Shown here: piece by piece, positions 51,509-64,000 of the stretch
Layout of the letters: each line of letters starts with the position of its first letter
Position numbering within the stretch: the stretch's first letter is position 1
From: Microvirga flocculans ATCC BAA-817
GTDB lineage: Bacteria > Pseudomonadota > Alphaproteobacteria > Rhizobiales > Beijerinckiaceae
NCBI RefSeq assembly: GCF_000518665.1
Contig: NZ_JAEA01000010.1
Coordinates: 1-64,000 of the forward strand
DNA: 64,000 nucleotides
Direction of reading: 5' to 3'
Position numbers and translations under genes: made by a program
Notes under the pieces: model-generated
What the model was told of the DNA's origin: nothing
The model's input: only the letters and a program-made list of their open reading frames with translations
The model's database searches: none

Positions 51509-52735
51509 ATGCGCCAGCCGCTTTCCCCGCTGCGCCGCCTTTCCGGCGCACTCCTTCTCGGTCTGAGCCTGGCCGCCGCTGTGGCGATTTCCGCGTCGCC
51601 CGTCCAGGCGCAGGAGGCGTCCCAGGCCGGGTTCCAGCGCTTCGTGCAGGGCTTGTGGCCGGAGGCCAAGGCGCGGGGCGTCTCGCGGGCAACCTTCGAT
51701 GCGGCGTTCCGGGGCGTCGAGCCCGACGCCAAGATCGTCGCGCTCACGCGCAAGCAATCCGAGTTCGTCCGGCCGATCTGGGATTACATCGACGGCGCCA
51801 TCTCGGCCCAGCGACTGAAGCGTGGCCGGGACATGGCCGCCGAATGGGCGAAGACCCTCGCCGCCGTCGAGAGAACCTACGGCGTTCCGCGCGCCGTCGT
51901 GCTCGGCGTCTGGGGCATAGAGACGAATTTCGGCAGCTTCACCGGCTCGATCTATACCATCCGGGCCCTCGCGACCCTCGCCTATACGGGCTATCGCGGC
52001 GACTTCTTCCGGGGCGAGCTGCTCACCGCGCTGCAGATCCTGGAGCACGATCATGTAGACCGCTCCAAGATGCTGGGCTCCTGGGCCGGCGCCATGGGCC
52101 AGACCCAGTTCATGCCCTCGAGCTTCATGAAATACGCCGTCGACGGCAACCGGGACGGGGTGCGCGACATCTGGGCCTCGGTGCCCGACGCCCTCGCCTC
52201 GACCGCCAATTACCTGCGCCAGCAGGGCTGGGAGCCGGGTCTTCCCTGGGGCTTCGAGGTCCAGCTGCCGAAGGGCTTCGATTTCCGGCATGCCAAACTC
52301 AACTTCGCCCAGTGGCGGAACCTGGGCCTGCGCCGGGTGGACGGGAAGGCAATGCCGCAGGCAGGGGAGGCGAGCCTGTTCCTGCCGGGCGGCGCGAGCG
52401 GGCCCGCCTTCCTGGTGACCCGCAACTACGATGTCATCAAGACCTACAATTCCTCGGACGCTTATGCCATGGGCGTCGCGCATCTGGGGGACCGGCTCAT
52501 GGGTGGGCTGCCGATCCAGGGCGCCTGGCCGAAGGACCAGCCCATGCTCGACAAGGACCAGCGGCAGGAAGTGCAGGAGCGCCTCGCCCGCCTCGGGTTC
52601 TACGAGGGCGACGCGGACGGCAAGTTCGGCTCCAAGACCCGCGAGGCCGTGCGGAACTTCCAGCTCCGGCGCGGCTTGGTTCCCGACGGCTATGCCGATT
52701 ACGCGGTCCTGCGCGAATTGCGCGCGACCCGCTGA
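51509..52735 (+). CDS. Lytic murein transglycosylase, MltB family
   Basis: A 408-residue periplasmic enzyme that cleaves peptidoglycan. A signal peptide ends VQAQ near residue 35. The SLT_2 catalytic domain has the acid E138 in GVWGIETNFGSFTGS and the motif SWAGAMGQTQFMPSSF. A peptidoglycan-binding domain (RQEVQERLARLGFYEGDADG) forms the last 70 residues. The first residue after the signal is not a lipobox cysteine, so it is soluble. ATG 51509 is chosen because it starts the signal peptide. Confidence 0.93.
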   Translation: MRQPLSPLRRLSGALLLGLSLAAAVAISASPVQAQEASQAGFQRFVQGLWPEAKARGVSRATFDAAFRGVEPDAKIVALTRKQSEFVRPIWDYIDGAISAQRLKRGRDMAAEWAKTLAAVERTYGVPRAVVLGVWGIETNFGSFTGSIYTIRALATLAYTGYRGDFFRGELLTALQILEHDHVDRSKMLGSWAGAMGQTQFMPSSFMKYAVDGNRDGVRDIWASVPDALASTANYLRQQGWEPGLPWGFEVQLPKGFDFRHAKLNFAQWRNLGLRRVDGKAMPQAGEASLFLPGGASGPAFLVTRNYDVIKTYNSSDAYAMGVAHLGDRLMGGLPIQGAWPKDQPMLDKDQRQEVQERLARLGFYEGDADGKFGSKTREAVRNFQLRRGLVPDGYADYAVLRELRATR

Positions 52736-52793
52736 CGGAGCCCTGTTCGGGCTCTATAACAAGGCCGGTCTCCGGACACACAGGGAGCCGCCG

Positions 52794-54038
52794 ATGCATT
52801 TGGTGCCGATCATCCGCCGCCTGTTCCTTGCCCTGCTCCTGGCAGCGGGGGGAGGAGGCGTGGCCCTGGCCCAGTACGCTCCCGGCCAGCAGCAGGGCTA
52901 TCGCGACCTGAGGGCCTATCCGCCCGGCTACTATCCCGGCAAGCTCGTGCAGCCTGCCCCCCAGCAGCAGGGCTTCAGCCTGCGGCGCTTCTTCGGCATT
53001 CCCGACGATCCGCCCCCGCCCGCCCGCGCTCCGGTGACAAGGCCCCGCAACCCCGCTGCGGCGGCGCCGGCCGTCGCCAAGCAGGAGAAGCCCAAGATCA
53101 ATCCGAGCACCCAGGTGGTGGTCTTCGGCGATTCCCTGGCGAGCTTCGTCCGGCAGGGCCTCGATGCGCATTTTGCCGAGAACCAGGACGTGGAGGTCGT
53201 TCCCAAGCTGCGGGGCGAGGCGAATGTCGTGCGGTCGGATCCGTCGGACTGGCCGAACTTCATCAAGAGCTCCCTCGAGGGCGGACAGAAGATCTCCGTC
53301 GCCGTGATCATGCTGGGCACCAACGACCGGCAATCGGTCAGGGACGGCGATGCGAATGTCGAACCCCTGTCCGACCGCTGGAAGGAGCTCTACCGGCAGC
53401 GGGTCGATGCAATCGTGAACGTCTTCAAGGAGCGCCGGATTCCCCTGGTCTGGGTCGGTCTGCCTCCCATGAAGAACAGCAAGATCTCCGAGGATCTCGT
53501 CGCCATGAACGAGATCTACAAGGAAAGCGTGGAGCGTGGCGGCGGAGCCTATGTGGATATCTGGCCCGGCTTCGTGGATGAGGACAACCGCTACACGGCC
53601 ACCGGCCCCGACGTGGACGGCGAGCCGGCCAAGCTGCGCACCGACGAGGGCATCTTCTTCACCCGCGCCGGGGCGCGGAAGGTCGCCTTTTTCGCCGACA
53701 CGGAAATCAAGCGGGTCCTCGGGCTCGGCGGGTCCGGGGCGGCGTCCGCCAGCCCCTCGTCGATCACGCCCGCCGACGGTTCTGCCGCCCCTGCGATCGA
53801 AGCCGCCATTCCCGCTCCGCCGGACAGCGCGGCTCCCGTCATCCTGCCGCAGAAACCGCTGATCGGGCCGGTCCTGCCGCTGACCCGGCAGGACGTGACG
53901 CCGGGCGGCACACTCGTGTCGGCGCCGCCGAAGCTCACGGGGGATCATCTCTACACGGTTCAGCGCGCCCTGCGCGTCGGCGTAGCCCCCAATTCGCGTC
54001 CTGGCCGGGCGGACGACTTCCGCTGGTCCGAACCGTAA
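52794..54038 (+). CDS. SGNH-hydrolase-like DUF459 protein
   Basis: A 414-residue exported protein. The signal peptide (about 1-26) is followed by a proline-rich low-complexity region to about residue 95. The SGNH/DUF459 domain starts at VVVFGDSLASFVRQGL (catalytic-type serine) and includes MLGTNDRQSV and DIWPGFVDEDNRY. The C-terminal 100 residues are again proline/alanine-rich. DUF459 proteins are periplasmic esterase-like and are linked to cell-envelope glycan modification. It follows the transglycosylase gene by 58 bases with AGGGAG before ATG 52794. Confidence 0.87.
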   Translation: MHLVPIIRRLFLALLLAAGGGGVALAQYAPGQQQGYRDLRAYPPGYYPGKLVQPAPQQQGFSLRRFFGIPDDPPPPARAPVTRPRNPAAAAPAVAKQEKPKINPSTQVVVFGDSLASFVRQGLDAHFAENQDVEVVPKLRGEANVVRSDPSDWPNFIKSSLEGGQKISVAVIMLGTNDRQSVRDGDANVEPLSDRWKELYRQRVDAIVNVFKERRIPLVWVGLPPMKNSKISEDLVAMNEIYKESVERGGGAYVDIWPGFVDEDNRYTATGPDVDGEPAKLRTDEGIFFTRAGARKVAFFADTEIKRVLGLGGSGAASASPSSITPADGSAAPAIEAAIPAPPDSAAPVILPQKPLIGPVLPLTRQDVTPGGTLVSAPPKLTGDHLYTVQRALRVGVAPNSRPGRADDFRWSEP

Positions 54039-54051
54039 AAAGGTCCACATG

Positions 54052-54092
54052 AAAAGCGGCGGCTCACGACACGGTGAGCCGCCGCTTTTTTT
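54052..54092 (+). terminator. Strong rho-independent terminator
   Basis: A perfect 15-bp stem (starting AAAAGCGGCGGCTCA) with an eight-base loop ends in T7. It terminates the DUF459 gene. The A-rich 5' arm lets it work for the convergent gltD as well. Confidence 0.93.
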
Positions 54093-54106
54093 GCGGGTGG
54101 GATGGC

Positions 54107-55528
54107 TTACGCCGGCAGGGTGCTTTCGCCCGTCAGGAAGGTGTCGATGGCGCGGGCGGCCTGACGGCCTTCGCGGATCGCCCAGACCACGAGCGACTGG
54201 CCGCGGCGCATGTCGCCCGCCACGAAAACCTTCTCGTTCGAGGTCCTGTAGCTCTTGTCGTCGGCAACCACGTTGCTGCGCCGGTCCAGCGCGACGCCGG
54301 ACTGTTCGAGAAGGCCCTCTTTCACCGATCCTGCAAAGCCGATGGCGATGAAGACGAGGTCGGCCTTGATGGTGAATTCCGTGCCAGGAATGGGCTGGCG
54401 CTTCTCGTCCACGCGGGCGCATTGCACGCCCGTCACGCGGCCCTTCTTGCCCTCCAGCCCGAGCGTCGCCGCCTGGAACTCGCGTTCCGCGCCTTCCGCC
54501 TGGGACGAGGACGTGCGCATCTTCGTTGGCCAATAGGGCCACACGGTCAGCTTGTCTTCCCGCTCCGGGGGCTTGGGGCGGATGTCGAGCTGCGTCACGG
54601 AGAGCGCGCCCTGGCGGAACGCGGTTCCGACGCAGTCGGAGGCCGTGTCGCCGCCGCCGATGACGACCACGTGCTTGCCGTTCGCGAGGATCGGCTCGTC
54701 GAGAACCTCTTCGCCGCCCACACGCCTGTTGGACTGGGTGAGATAGGGCATTGCGTAATGCACGCCGGCGAGATCCTGGCCGGGCAGGTTCGGGTTGCGC
54801 GGATCCTCCGCGCCGCCTGCCAGCAGCACCGCGTCGTATTCGTTGTGCAGCGAGGCGAAGGTCTTGTTCACGCCCACATTGACGCCGCAATGGAAGGTGA
54901 CGCCTTCGGCCTCCATCTGCTTCACGCGCCGGTCGATGTGGTACTTCTCCATCTTGAAGTCCGGGATGCCGTAGCGCAGCAGGCCGCCGGGCTTCGCCTC
55001 GCGCTCGTACACATGGACTTCATGGCCCGCGCGGGCGAGCTGCTGTGCGGCGGCGAGGCCCGCCGGACCCGAGCCGACGATGGCGACGCGCTTGCCCGTC
55101 ATGACGGCGGCCGGCTCAGGCTTGATCCAGCCCATCTCCCAGGCCTTGTCGGCGATGGCCTGCTCGATGGTCTTGATCGTGACCGGCTGGTTTTCGAGGT
55201 TGAGCGTGCACGCCTCCTCGCAGGGAGCCGGGCAGATGCGGCCCGTGAATTCCGGGAAGTTGTTGGTGGTGTGGAGGTTGGCCGCCGCCTCCTCCCAGTC
55301 GCCCTGCCAGACCAGATCGTTCCAGTCGGGAATCTGGTTGTGCACCGGACATCCCGTCGGTCCGTGACAGAACGGGATGCCGCAATCCATGCAGCGCCCC
55401 GCCTGCTTCTTGAGGTCGCTGTCGTCGAGCGGCAGCGTGAACTCGCGGAAGTGGCGGATGCGTTCTCCGGCGAGCTGATACTTCTGCTCTTGCCGGTCGT
55501 ATTCGAGAAAGCCTGTGACCTTGCCCAT
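54107..55528 (-). CDS. gltD: Glutamate synthase small subunit
   Basis: A 473-residue NADPH-dependent subunit that feeds electrons to the large subunit. The N-terminal Fe-S cysteines are in [20 protein letters not shown] and CPAPCEEAC. The FAD motif is [22 protein letters not shown] and the NADPH motif is [19 protein letters not shown]. Length matches GltD. ATG 55528 (MGKVTGF) lies 19 bases after gltB, so the two are co-transcribed. Confidence 0.96.
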   Translation of the reverse strand: MGKVTGFLEYDRQEQKYQLAGERIRHFREFTLPLDDSDLKKQAGRCMDCGIPFCHGPTGCPVHNQIPDWNDLVWQGDWEEAAANLHTTNNFPEFTGRICPAPCEEACTLNLENQPVTIKTIEQAIADKAWEMGWIKPEPAAVMTGKRVAIVGSGPAGLAAAQQLARAGHEVHVYEREAKPGGLLRYGIPDFKMEKYHIDRRVKQMEAEGVTFHCGVNVGVNKTFASLHNEYDAVLLAGGAEDPRNPNLPGQDLAGVHYAMPYLTQSNRRVGGEEVLDEPILANGKHVVVIGGGDTASDCVGTAFRQGALSVTQLDIRPKPPEREDKLTVWPYWPTKMRTSSSQAEGAEREFQAATLGLEGKKGRVTGVQCARVDEKRQPIPGTEFTIKADLVFIAIGFAGSVKEGLLEQSGVALDRRSNVVADDKSYRTSNEKVFVAGDMRRGQSLVVWAIREGRQAARAIDTFLTGESTLPA

Positions 55529-55547
55529 GATCTTGCTCTTCCAATCC

Positions 55548-60263
<4,716 letters not shown>

Positions 60264-60765
60264 ATCAGATCCTCACATCCGAACGTCTTCAAGGTTCTTC
60301 GAGGCGGTTTTTCGGGCCGCCGGATGATAAGGAGATCGTCCGGAATGCCCGCCGCTTCAGGGGGTCGTCGAGGGGTGGGTCCGGCAGGGGAGCCCGCACC
60401 TCGCGGGCATCCTTCAGGCTGTCTTCAGCCCAGAGTCGCCCGTTCCGCCCACGTTTTGCGGGCGGCTTTCGTGGTATCTCGTTTCGTTCGCGTCTGGCGA
60501 AGCATCAAGAAAGCCTCAGGGCGGAAAGAAGGGGCGCAGGCACCCCAAAAGGGACAGCATCACTGTCCTAATGCTTCCAACGTGCCAGACTTCATTGCAG
60601 GGCACAAGAGGGTTTGGAAAAATTTTAGACAAAAGTTACAAGCCGGGGTTCCGGGGTGTAACAAAAGAAACTTTTCAGCCCCTGGCGTGAAAGTCTGCTC
60701 CGATGGGTCAATGATCTTGACATGTCGGCTCCAGTGGGGAGGGTGCGCGTCCGAGGAGACGACGG
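60264..60765. promoter_or_regulatory. Divergent intergenic region of gltB and threonine aldolase
   Basis: These 502 bases contain no supported gene. They hold a small hairpin (CCGCCC / GGGCGG, 60445-60465) on the gltB leader side. A 17-bp dyad (GGACAG CATCA CTGTCC, 60552-60568) could bind a regulator. AT-rich stretches at 60615-60675 may be promoter elements. The size suggests a regulated promoter for gltBD. Confidence 0.5.
60552..60568. promoter_or_regulatory. 17-bp dyad between gltB and threonine aldolase
   Basis: GGACAG and CTGTCC are exact inverse arms around CATCA. The centre CAGCATCACTG closely matches the centre CAGCATTACTG of the dyad upstream of the indolepyruvate oxidoreductase gene at 34833-34855. 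Confidence 0.45.
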
Positions 60766-61842
60766 ATGAACTTTGCGAGCGACAATATCGTAGGGGCCAG
60801 CGGCCCGGTGCTGCAGGCCATCGTGGAGGCCAATGCCGGGGCCATGGCCGCCTATGGCAACGACGAGATTTCGGTCCGTGTCAGGGCGCGTTTCGCCGAG
60901 CTTTTCGAGCGCGAGGTCTTCGTGTTCTTCGCCGCGACCGGCACGGCCGCCAATGCGCTGGCCCTGTCCTCGGCCGTTCCGCCCTATGGCCTCTGCGTCT
61001 GCCACCGGGAGGCCCACATCATCGACGACGAGTGCGGCGCGCCGGAATTCTTCATGCACGGGGCGAAGCTCGCGGGCCTGCCGGGCGTCGGCGCGAAGCT
61101 GAGGGCCGAGGACGTCGATGCCTACCTCAAGGGCCTGCCCAAGGCGGTGAAGCAGATGCCGCCGAAGGCGCTTTCGATTTCGCAGGTGAGCGAAGGCGGG
61201 CTGGTCTACGGCCTCGACGAACTGGCGGCTCTGGGCCGCGTCTGCCGTGCGCACGGCCTGTCCTTCCACATGGATGGGGCGCGCTTCGCCAATGCCCTCG
61301 TGGCGCTGGGCTGCACCCCGGCCGAGATGACCTGGAAGCAGGGCGTCGACATCCTCTCCTTCGGCGCGACGAAAAACGGCGGGCTCATGGCCGAGGCCAT
61401 CGTGGTGTTCAAGCCCGAACTGGCGGAGGCGCTCGACTACCGCGCGAAGCGCGCCGGCCAGATCATCTCCAAGAGCCGTCTCATAGCGGCCCAGTTCGAG
61501 GGCTATTTCGCGGCGGATCACTGGCTCGACAACGCCCGCCACGCCAACCGCATGGCCGCGCTTCTTTCCGAGGGGCTCGCGCGGCTGCCCGGCGTGCGCC
61601 TCGCCTGGCCGACCGAGGCCAACGAGGTGTTCCCCATCATCCCGCAAGCCCTCGACCGGGCCCTGAAGGCCGCGGGCCTCCACTACCATTCCTGGACGGA
61701 GCTGAGTCTGCCGGAGACCGAGACGATCGGGAAGGACGAGGTGCTGATCCGCCTCGTCGCCTCTTGGGCGACGGGCGAGGACGAGGTGCGCAGGTTCCTG
61801 GAGATCGCCTCTTCGGAGGTATCGCGGCAGGCCGCCGAGTGA
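60766..61842 (+). CDS. Low-specificity L-threonine aldolase family enzyme
   Basis: A 358-residue PLP enzyme of the beta-eliminating lyase family, cleaving threonine (and related beta-hydroxy amino acids) to glycine and an aldehyde. Features are the glycine-poor start NFASDNIVGASGPVL, H80 in VCHREAHI, D170 in FHMDGARFANAL and the PLP lysine K203 in SFGATKNGG. Length is typical. It is divergent from gltB with a 502-base intergenic region. Confidence 0.92.
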   Translation: MNFASDNIVGASGPVLQAIVEANAGAMAAYGNDEISVRVRARFAELFEREVFVFFAATGTAANALALSSAVPPYGLCVCHREAHIIDDECGAPEFFMHGAKLAGLPGVGAKLRAEDVDAYLKGLPKAVKQMPPKALSISQVSEGGLVYGLDELAALGRVCRAHGLSFHMDGARFANALVALGCTPAEMTWKQGVDILSFGATKNGGLMAEAIVVFKPELAEALDYRAKRAGQIISKSRLIAAQFEGYFAADHWLDNARHANRMAALLSEGLARLPGVRLAWPTEANEVFPIIPQALDRALKAAGLHYHSWTELSLPETETIGKDEVLIRLVASWATGEDEVRRFLEIASSEVSRQAAE

Positions 61843-61946
61843 TTGCCCTAACCCTGCCGCATTCACCCGCGATGGAAGATCCCAGAGACCCTTGACCGGC
61901 GGGGACCTCCAACCCCGGCGGAACGGACCAGGATCGAAAACAAAAA

Positions 61947-61971
61947 AGCGCCCCGGCCAAACCGGGGCGCT
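61947..61971 (-). terminator. Terminator of hsp20
   Basis: A perfect 10-bp stem AGCGCCCCGG / CCGGGGCGCT with a five-base loop is followed, on the minus strand, by a T-run (61941-61946 complement). It ends the Hsp20 gene and can also stop the convergent aldolase transcript. Confidence 0.88.
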
Positions 61972-61995
61972 CTTCGTTTGGGGCTTTGGGAAATC

Positions 61996-62454
61996 TCAGG
62001 CCGCTCTGCTGGCCTCGATGGCTCGGGCGCCGTTCGCCGAAATCGGAATCAGCTTCGGCTTCTTGGCTTCGGGGATCTCGCGCACGAGATCGAGATGGAG
62101 CAGGCCGTTCTCGAGGGTCGCGCCTGCCACCTGCACGCCGTCGGCGAGCTGGAAGCGCCGGTCGAAGCTGCGGGCGGCGATGCCCTGATAGAGAACGTCG
62201 GCCTTGCGCTCCTCCAAAGGCTTGCGCTCACCGCGGACGGAAAGGGTGTTTTCCTTCACCTCGATGGTCAGATCGCGATCGGTGAAGCCGGCCACCGCGA
62301 TGGAGATGCGATAGGCATTCTCTCCGGTGCGCTCGATGTTGTAGGGCGGGTAGCTCGGGGCCGCATCGACGCCGACCATCTGGTCGAGCATCGAGAAGAG
62401 ACGGTCGAAGCCGACCGTGTTGCGGTACAGGGGAGCAAGATCAAACTGTCGCAT
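61996..62454 (-). CDS. Small heat-shock protein, Hsp20 family (IbpA-like)
   Basis: A 152-residue alpha-crystallin chaperone that holds unfolding proteins. The N-terminus MRQFDLAPLYRNTVGFDRLF is the class A rhizobial/IbpA pattern. The alpha-crystallin domain runs from PPYNIERTGENAYRI to about residue 130 and contains GVQVAGATLENGLLHLDL. The tail carries the IxI-type anchor PKLIPI. ATG 62454 is preceded by GGAGGA. Its leader looks like a ROSE-type RNA thermometer. Confidence 0.93.
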   Translation of the reverse strand: MRQFDLAPLYRNTVGFDRLFSMLDQMVGVDAAPSYPPYNIERTGENAYRISIAVAGFTDRDLTIEVKENTLSVRGERKPLEERKADVLYQGIAARSFDRRFQLADGVQVAGATLENGLLHLDLVREIPEAKKPKLIPISANGARAIEASRAA

Positions 62455-62460
62455 GGCATA

Positions 62461-62550
62461 TCCTCCGCTTGAAGCGACATGCATTGTCGAAGAATCCACC
62501 GTCTGAGGCTGGATCCGGATCGCGTGCCGCCACCACGGCCGGCACTCTCT
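62461..62550 (-). promoter_or_regulatory. ROSE-like RNA thermometer candidate
   Basis: In the minus-strand leader, TCGCT (62473-62477 complement) faces the AGGA of the Shine-Dalgarno sequence (62461-62464 complement). They can pair with the G bulged, the hallmark UYGCU/AGGA arrangement of ROSE elements. Upstream stems are CGACA/TGTCG and GTGCCG/CGGCAC. A competing short stem CGCT/AGCG is possible, so the assignment is tentative. Confidence 0.45.
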
Positions 62551-62557
62551 CGAGGTG

Positions 62558-62581
62558 GGAATAGATGCGGTTGCTTTCAAG
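62558..62581 (-). promoter_or_regulatory. Possible RpoH-type promoter of hsp20
   Basis: On the minus strand CTTGAAA (62575-62581 complement) followed ten bases later by CTATTCC (62558-62564 complement) resembles a heat-shock sigma factor promoter. The -10 element and spacing are not a perfect match. Confidence 0.35.
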
Positions 62582-62634
62582 AGGGCCGTTCCTTAAGCCT
62601 TGCAGGCACGATAAAAGCTTTCCGGTTTTTTGAG

Positions 62635-63630
62635 TTGGACCCCGCCGTGGAATTCATCGTCACCCCCGACAATCCCGTGCCCGGCGAGCCCACGCTGGTC
62701 GATGTGACCACCCGCGACGGCATCGTGCTTCGGGCCGCCTATTGGATGCCCGAGACGGAGGAGCCGCAGGGGACGATCTGCCTCATCCAGGGCAGGGCGG
62801 AATTCATCGAGAAATACTTCGAGGTGGTGGGTGAGCTCCTGGACCGGGGCTTCGCCGTCGTCGCCTTCGATTGGCGGGGGCAGGGACTCTCGGGGCGGCA
62901 GGTCGGCAATGCCCGCAAGGGCTATGTCCGGCGCTTTTCCGACTTCCGCCACGACCTGGAGGCGGTCCGCGATCAGATCCTTGTGCCGCGCATGCCCGAG
63001 CCGCATTTCGGCCTCGCCCATTCCATGGGCGGCGCCATCGCCCTCAATGCGGCCTATGAGAGCTGGCTGCCTTTCCGGCGCCTCGTGGTCACGACGCCGA
63101 TGATTGCGTTGAGCCTCGTCAAGCGCACCCGCCTGGTGGCGATTCTGATGCGAATCCTGCGCCTGTTCGGGATGGGCAAGATGTTCGTGCCCGGCGGCGG
63201 CGAGACGTCCATCTCCACCCTGCCGTTCAAGGGCAACCGGCTCACGACCGACCGCGTCCGCTATGCCCGCAACGCCGAGGCCGCCCACGCCATCGGCGCC
63301 GGCGCCATCGGCGCGCCGACGGTCGCCTGGCTCGACGGCGCGTTCCGCTTCATGAAGCGCTTCGCCGATCCGCGCTATGCCATCAGGATCCGCCTGCCCA
63401 CGCTCATCGTGGCGGCCGGGGAGGATCCGGTCTGTGCGACCCCGGCGATCGAACGCTTCGCCTCGCGGCTCAAGGCGGGCAGCGTCATCGTGCTCCCGGG
63501 AGCCCGGCATGAGATCCTCATGGAGCGGGACGCGATCCGCGAGCAGTTCTGGGCCGCTTTCGACGCATTCATTCCAGGCACGCCCGATCCGGTCGTGCCT
63601 GCGAAGGGCGATCTCGCGGAAGCGGGTTAG
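62635..63630 (+). CDS. Alpha/beta hydrolase, monoacylglycerol lipase/PldB-like
   Basis: A 331-residue serine hydrolase. The nucleophile elbow is GLAHSMGGAI, the oxyanion region is ICLIQGRAEFIEKYF, FDWRGQGLSG is the conserved strand after it, and GARHEILME carries the catalytic histidine. These match lysophospholipase/MAG-lipase-type enzymes. The start is uncertain: TTG 62635 (LDPAVEF) or GTG 62647 (VEFIVTP). Neither has a strong Shine-Dalgarno sequence, and the ATG-less longer frame overlaps the hsp20 promoter. Its stop overlaps the convergent gene by four bases. Confidence 0.85.
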   Translation: MDPAVEFIVTPDNPVPGEPTLVDVTTRDGIVLRAAYWMPETEEPQGTICLIQGRAEFIEKYFEVVGELLDRGFAVVAFDWRGQGLSGRQVGNARKGYVRRFSDFRHDLEAVRDQILVPRMPEPHFGLAHSMGGAIALNAAYESWLPFRRLVVTTPMIALSLVKRTRLVAILMRILRLFGMGKMFVPGGGETSISTLPFKGNRLTTDRVRYARNAEAAHAIGAGAIGAPTVAWLDGAFRFMKRFADPRYAIRIRLPTLIVAAGEDPVCATPAIERFASRLKAGSVIVLPGARHEILMERDAIREQFWAAFDAFIPGTPDPVVPAKGDLAEAG

Positions 63631-64000
63631 CGGCTGAGCAGCTCGACGGCGGCGGCGTGGACCCGGCGGTCGCCCGCAGCGACGATGCGCCCGCCCTCGG
63701 CGGCTGAGCCGCCGTCCCAGGACGTCACGATGCCGCCCGCGCCTTCGATGATCGGGATCAGGGGCGCGATGTCGTAGGGCTTGAGGCCCGACTCGACCAC
63801 GAGGTCGATATGGCCCGCGGCCAGCATGCAATAGGCATAGCAATCGCAGCCGTAGCGGGCGAGGCGGGCCACGCTCTCCACCCGGTCATAGGCGCGCAGC
63901 TCGTCGCCCGCGAAGAGCCGGGGGCTCGTGGTGGAGATCACCGCGTCCTTCAGGGAGGCGCAGCGGCGAACCTTGAGCTTGCGCTCGCCGCCGGGGCCCC
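63627..64000 (-). CDS. Histidinol-phosphatase, inositol monophosphatase family (partial)
   Basis: The C-terminal 124 codons of an IMPase-family phosphatase; the 5' end lies beyond the window. Reading continues in frame to the last base. Features are TSPRLFAGDE, VARLARYGCDCYAYCMLAAG and the late metal-site motif GHIDLVVESGLKPYDIAPL, followed by IIEGAGGIVTSWDG. The YGCDCYAYCMLAAG pattern is characteristic of HisN-type histidinol-phosphatases rather than SuhB. The start cannot be defined here. Confidence 0.85.
   Translation of the reverse strand, partial: GPGGERKLKVRRCASLKDAVISTTSPRLFAGDELRAYDRVESVARLARYGCDCYAYCMLAAGHIDLVVESGLKPYDIAPLIPIIEGAGGIVTSWDGGSAAEGGRIVAAGDRRVHAAAVELLSR

Overview
This window looks like chromosomal DNA of a GC-rich alphaproteobacterium in the Hyphomicrobiales (Rhizobiales), possibly Microvirga or another Methylobacteriaceae-like genus. 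The order-level clues are ornithine decarboxylase with homospermidine synthase, fused TAXI-type TRAP permeases with DUF1850, HWE-family histidine kinase, OpgG/OpgD paralogues, a large fused indolepyruvate:ferredoxin oxidoreductase, and 45-bp palindromic intergenic repeats of the kind common in rhizobia. The genus is inference. No rRNA, tRNA, CRISPR, transposase, integrase or phage gene was seen. The region reads as a stable housekeeping and transport segment, not an island.

Layout. 1-0.77 kb holds no supported gene. 0.77-4.0 kb is a TAXI TRAP transporter. 4.1-5.5 kb has a DUF533/TerB-like gene and a secreted protein. 5.7-9.3 kb is a sugar-acid catabolic set (IlvD/Edd dehydratase, SDR, 2-hydroxyacid dehydrogenase). 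9.3-10.4 kb has a TfoX C-terminal-domain protein and a MarR regulator. 10.5-13.2 kb is an NMT1/THI5-type ABC importer. 13.3-14.9 kb is a first periplasmic glucan (OpgG-family) gene. 15.0-19.4 kb is a polyamine cluster: a structured leader RNA (speF-like), ornithine decarboxylase, a GNAT acetyltransferase, homospermidine synthase and a small protein. 19.5-21.7 kb carries DUF2937, a small protein, a WD40 protein and a small secreted protein. 21.8-25.6 kb is a zinc-uptake operon with a COG0523 GTPase. It begins with a 54-residue histidine-rich membrane microprotein behind a Zur-like dyad. 25.6-27.2 kb is a second OpgG/OpgD gene.

27.3-31.1 kb is a second TAXI TRAP system with DUF1850. 31.4-33.0 kb is a gamma-glutamyltransferase-family gene. 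33.0-34.7 kb is a NicO-type nickel/cobalt transporter with its DUF1007 partner. 34.9-39.7 kb pairs indolepyruvate:ferredoxin oxidoreductase with an aromatic aminotransferase in convergent orientation. 39.8-45.9 kb holds uracil-DNA glycosylase, a 5'-nucleotidase-like phosphatase, an HWE sensor kinase and ferrochelatase. 45.9-47.3 kb is an SPFH/NfeD pair. 47.6-49.2 kb is a chemoreceptor. 49.3-51.2 kb holds the envelope-sugar genes kdsD-like and galU. 51.5-54.0 kb has a lytic transglycosylase and an SGNH/DUF459 protein. 54.1-60.3 kb is gltB-gltD. 60.8-64.0 kb has a threonine aldolase, an Hsp20 chaperone with a possible RNA thermometer, an alpha/beta hydrolase and the 3' part of a histidinol-phosphatase-type gene cut by the window edge.

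I do not see a clearly unprecedented multi-gene system. The most interesting signals are small and regulatory: the histidine-rich microprotein and operator of the zinc operon, the structured polyamine leader with an overlapping open frame, matching intercistronic hairpins in both TRAP operons, a kdsD ribosome-binding site buried in a long stem, related dyads upstream of two unrelated metabolic genes, and the ROSE-like leader of hsp20.
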